Below, piece by piece: positions 5,805 to 7,232 of a stretch of 7,232 bases of DNA. A program made the translations under genes and the position numbers. Each line of letters starts with the position of its first letter. Position 1 is the first letter of the stretch. This stretch comes from Butyrivibrio sp. (GTDB lineage: Bacteria; Bacillota_A; Clostridia; Lachnospirales; Lachnospiraceae): assembly GCA_017996845.1 (NCBI GenBank), contig JAGOGF010000123.1, forward strand, positions 1 to 7,232. Direction: 5' to 3'. Below the pieces are notes generated by a model that worked only from the letters and a program-made list of their open reading frames with translations, searched no databases and was not told the DNA's origin.

Positions 5805-6668
5805 ATGATGTCACCGGCAAGTATGTTCTACGAAAATCTGGAAAAGAACTTTGTTTCCTGGGCACAATCCAAAGAAGATATCAGGGCAGCGTTTATGGTA
5901 GGTTCCCATGCAAGAAGCGACCATCCGGCGGATGAATGGTCAGATATGGATATTATTCTTTATACTTCAAAACCGGACAGTTATCTTTCTGATGCAAAAT
6001 GGGTTGAAGATTTTGGAAAGGTCTGGACCTTAGTAGTGTCACGGACATCCGGAGGAGAACCGGAATGTCTTACTTTGTTTGAAGGCGGATGGCAGGTTGA
6101 TTTTGTCTTTCATACCATAGATGATTTGAAGCAGATTGTAGAGAAAAGGGTGGTTCCGGATAATTTTAACAGGGGAGTAAAGGTCCTGGTTGACAAAGAT
6201 AACATTGCAGATAAAATTACACCCAAATGTTTCAAGGCTCCCCAGGGAACCGCTTTGTCGGAAGAAGCTTTTGTGCAGACTGCGAATATGTTCTGGTTTC
6301 TGGCACTGTATATGGCAAAGCAGATAATCAGAAACGATCTGTGGATGGTAAAAGTCCGCGATGCCAATATGAAAGAAATTCTGCTGCAAATGATAGAATG
6401 GCATGAGAAAGTGGTAAATGGATTTGCATATGATACCTGGCATGCAGGACGGTTCATCTGTGAATGGGCGAGCCCTGAGACACGTAAAGAACTGCAGAGC
6501 GCATTTGGCCATTTTGACAGGCCTGACAGCTGGAGAGCATTAGCGGATACCATTGCACTGTTTGAGCGTCTTTCGCATGATATTGCCCAAAAGAAAGGCT
6601 ATGCATATCCTTATGTGCTGGAGAATAATATTTCTGACTGGATCAGACAAAATGCAAAAGGTCTGTGA
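5805..6668 (+). CDS. ANT(6)-like aminoglycoside 6-adenylyltransferase
   Basis: A 287-residue cytoplasmic nucleotidyltransferase matching the length of AadK/AadE (about 284-302). Family members transfer AMP from ATP to the 6-hydroxyl of streptomycin. The nucleotidyltransferase motif GSHARSDHPADEWSDMDI (33-50) supplies G33-S34 and metal ligands D47 and D49; a third acidic residue is D99 in GGWQVDF. The C-terminal helical domain has the family pattern RNDLWMVKVRDANMKEILL and then MIEWHE (about 176-201), and later Y-P-Y-V near 268-271. Known members usually read GSR where this reads GSH, so it is divergent from classic AadE/AadK and its drug range is uncertain. It follows the ABC-F gene by 27 nt with its own good ribosome site, so the two are likely one transcript. 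Its last 26 nt overlap the end of the convergent HAD gene. No transposon or integron sequence flanks it. Confidence 0.86.
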   Translation: MMSPASMFYENLEKNFVSWAQSKEDIRAAFMVGSHARSDHPADEWSDMDIILYTSKPDSYLSDAKWVEDFGKVWTLVVSRTSGGEPECLTLFEGGWQVDFVFHTIDDLKQIVEKRVVPDNFNRGVKVLVDKDNIADKITPKCFKAPQGTALSEEAFVQTANMFWFLALYMAKQIIRNDLWMVKVRDANMKEILLQMIEWHEKVVNGFAYDTWHAGRFICEWASPETRKELQSAFGHFDRPDSWRALADTIALFERLSHDIAQKKGYAYPYVLENNISDWIRQNAKGL

Positions 6669-7232
6669 TATCGCTGATACTGTAGGTGGCAATATTGCAG
6701 CTGATTGCCGCATTTCTGCTGAAGAAACAGGCGTCCAGCCCAAAATCAGAGGCACCTTTGATATCGGAAACGGGATTGTCACCTACCATAATAACTGACC
6801 GGGGAGAAACCGTACCGATATTTTTCAGGCAGAATTCATAGAAACAGGGAGATGGTTTTTCGTATTGTATCACATCAGAAATGAAATGCCCGTCAAATAA
6901 GTCGATAATTCCGGCACTTGTGAGACGCTTCATCTGCGTACTGTATACCCCATTGGAAGCGGAAAATATCTTCTTTCCCATTTGATGAAGTGTGAGCAGG
7001 GTTTGTTTTGCATGCGGAATGAGGTCAGCAGAATCATCGAGACAGGATCTGTATTGCATTTCCCATATTTTACCATCAACATCAATTCCGTAGAGCTGGA
7101 AAAGCTTTTGAAAGCGTGTAGTTAGAACCGTATCTTTTGAAACTTTGTTTTGTTCCAGATCACGCCATAAAGAAGTGTTGATTTCCTGATATTTCTGAAA
7201 CAGCTCATCCGTATAATCCATACCGGCATTTT
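6643..7232 (-). CDS. YjjG-like HAD-superfamily hydrolase (pyrimidine nucleotidase type), 5'-truncated by window edge
   Basis: A minus-strand phosphatase fragment. The frame stays open from the ATG at 7221 back to base 7232, so the gene begins outside the window. Comparison with E. coli YjjG (225 residues) suggests about 30 N-terminal residues are missing, including the nucleophile motif DxDxT. Residues here, counted from 7221, show the cap region with INTSLWRDLEQNKVS (14-28), motif II in KIFSASNG (S89, N90), motif III lysine K122 in YEKPSP and motif IV VGDNPVSD (D148, D153). YjjG-type enzymes dephosphorylate nucleoside monophosphates, including non-canonical pyrimidines; the exact substrate here is inferred. 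The stop codon (tca at 6643-6645 on the plus strand) lies inside the last codons of the ANT gene. Motif spacing looks normal up to the C-terminus, so the reading frame appears intact. Confidence 0.82.
   Translation of the reverse strand, partial: NAGMDYTDELFQKYQEINTSLWRDLEQNKVSKDTVLTTRFQKLFQLYGIDVDGKIWEMQYRSCLDDSADLIPHAKQTLLTLHQMGKKIFSASNGVYSTQMKRLTSAGIIDLFDGHFISDVIQYEKPSPCFYEFCLKNIGTVSPRSVIMVGDNPVSDIKGASDFGLDACFFSRNAAISCNIATYSISDITDLLHFV

Noticed and set aside
6553..6798. Plus-strand open frame over the end of the ANT gene and the HAD gene
   Set aside because: It overlaps the ANT in another phase and is antisense to the HAD gene, whose motifs are clear; no domain is recognisable.
1..7232. 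CRISPR array, tRNA/rRNA, insertion sequence, attachment site or riboswitch
   Set aside because: Reading through the window I saw no regularly spaced repeats, no cloverleaf or rRNA-like sequence, no transposase or terminal inverted repeats, and no gap long enough for a typical riboswitch; the longest gaps are about 165 nt.

Overview
The window looks like chromosomal DNA of a low-to-moderate GC anaerobic Firmicute, most likely a gut clostridium of the Lachnospiraceae type. The basis is the purine-rich Shine-Dalgarno sequences before nearly every start, short gaps between genes on the same strand, and protein families whose closest relatives, from memory, are clostridial. No rRNA, tRNA, CRISPR array, transposase, integrase or phage gene is visible. 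Both window edges cut through genes.

Region 1 (1-2192) is the end of a transport and catabolism operon. It holds the C-terminal two thirds of a PotC-type ABC permease, which lacks its start, followed 20 nt later by a complete YtcJ-like (Amidohydro_3) metal-dependent amidohydrolase. A long hairpin with a T-run (about 2271-2325) probably ends this operon.

Region 2 (2357-3850) holds two single genes on the same strand. One encodes a small alpha/alpha-toroid protein related to the prenyltransferase/squalene-cyclase superfamily, with four regularly placed cysteines and no assigned function. The other encodes a RimJ/RimL-type GNAT acetyltransferase.

Region 3 (about 3897-6668) looks like a small antibiotic-resistance operon. 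A candidate promoter and a leader of roughly 85 nt, containing a possible eight-residue leader peptide, precede a two-ATPase ABC-F protein. An ANT(6)-like aminoglycoside adenylyltransferase follows after 27 nt. The ABC-F resembles ribosome-protection proteins but has an unusual first Walker B region (DEPDVFLD instead of DEPTNHLD). The ANT keeps its nucleotidyltransferase acidic residues.

Region 4 (6643-7232, minus strand) is the C-terminal part of a HAD phosphatase resembling YjjG pyrimidine nucleotidase. It converges on the ANT gene and the two coding regions overlap by 26 nt, so there is no intergenic terminator between them.

I did not find one clear-cut new system. The best leads are the ABC-F leader and its atypical ATPase site, the transporter-amidohydrolase pairing, and the cysteine-bearing toroid protein. 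All function calls rest on motif recognition by eye, not on database searches.
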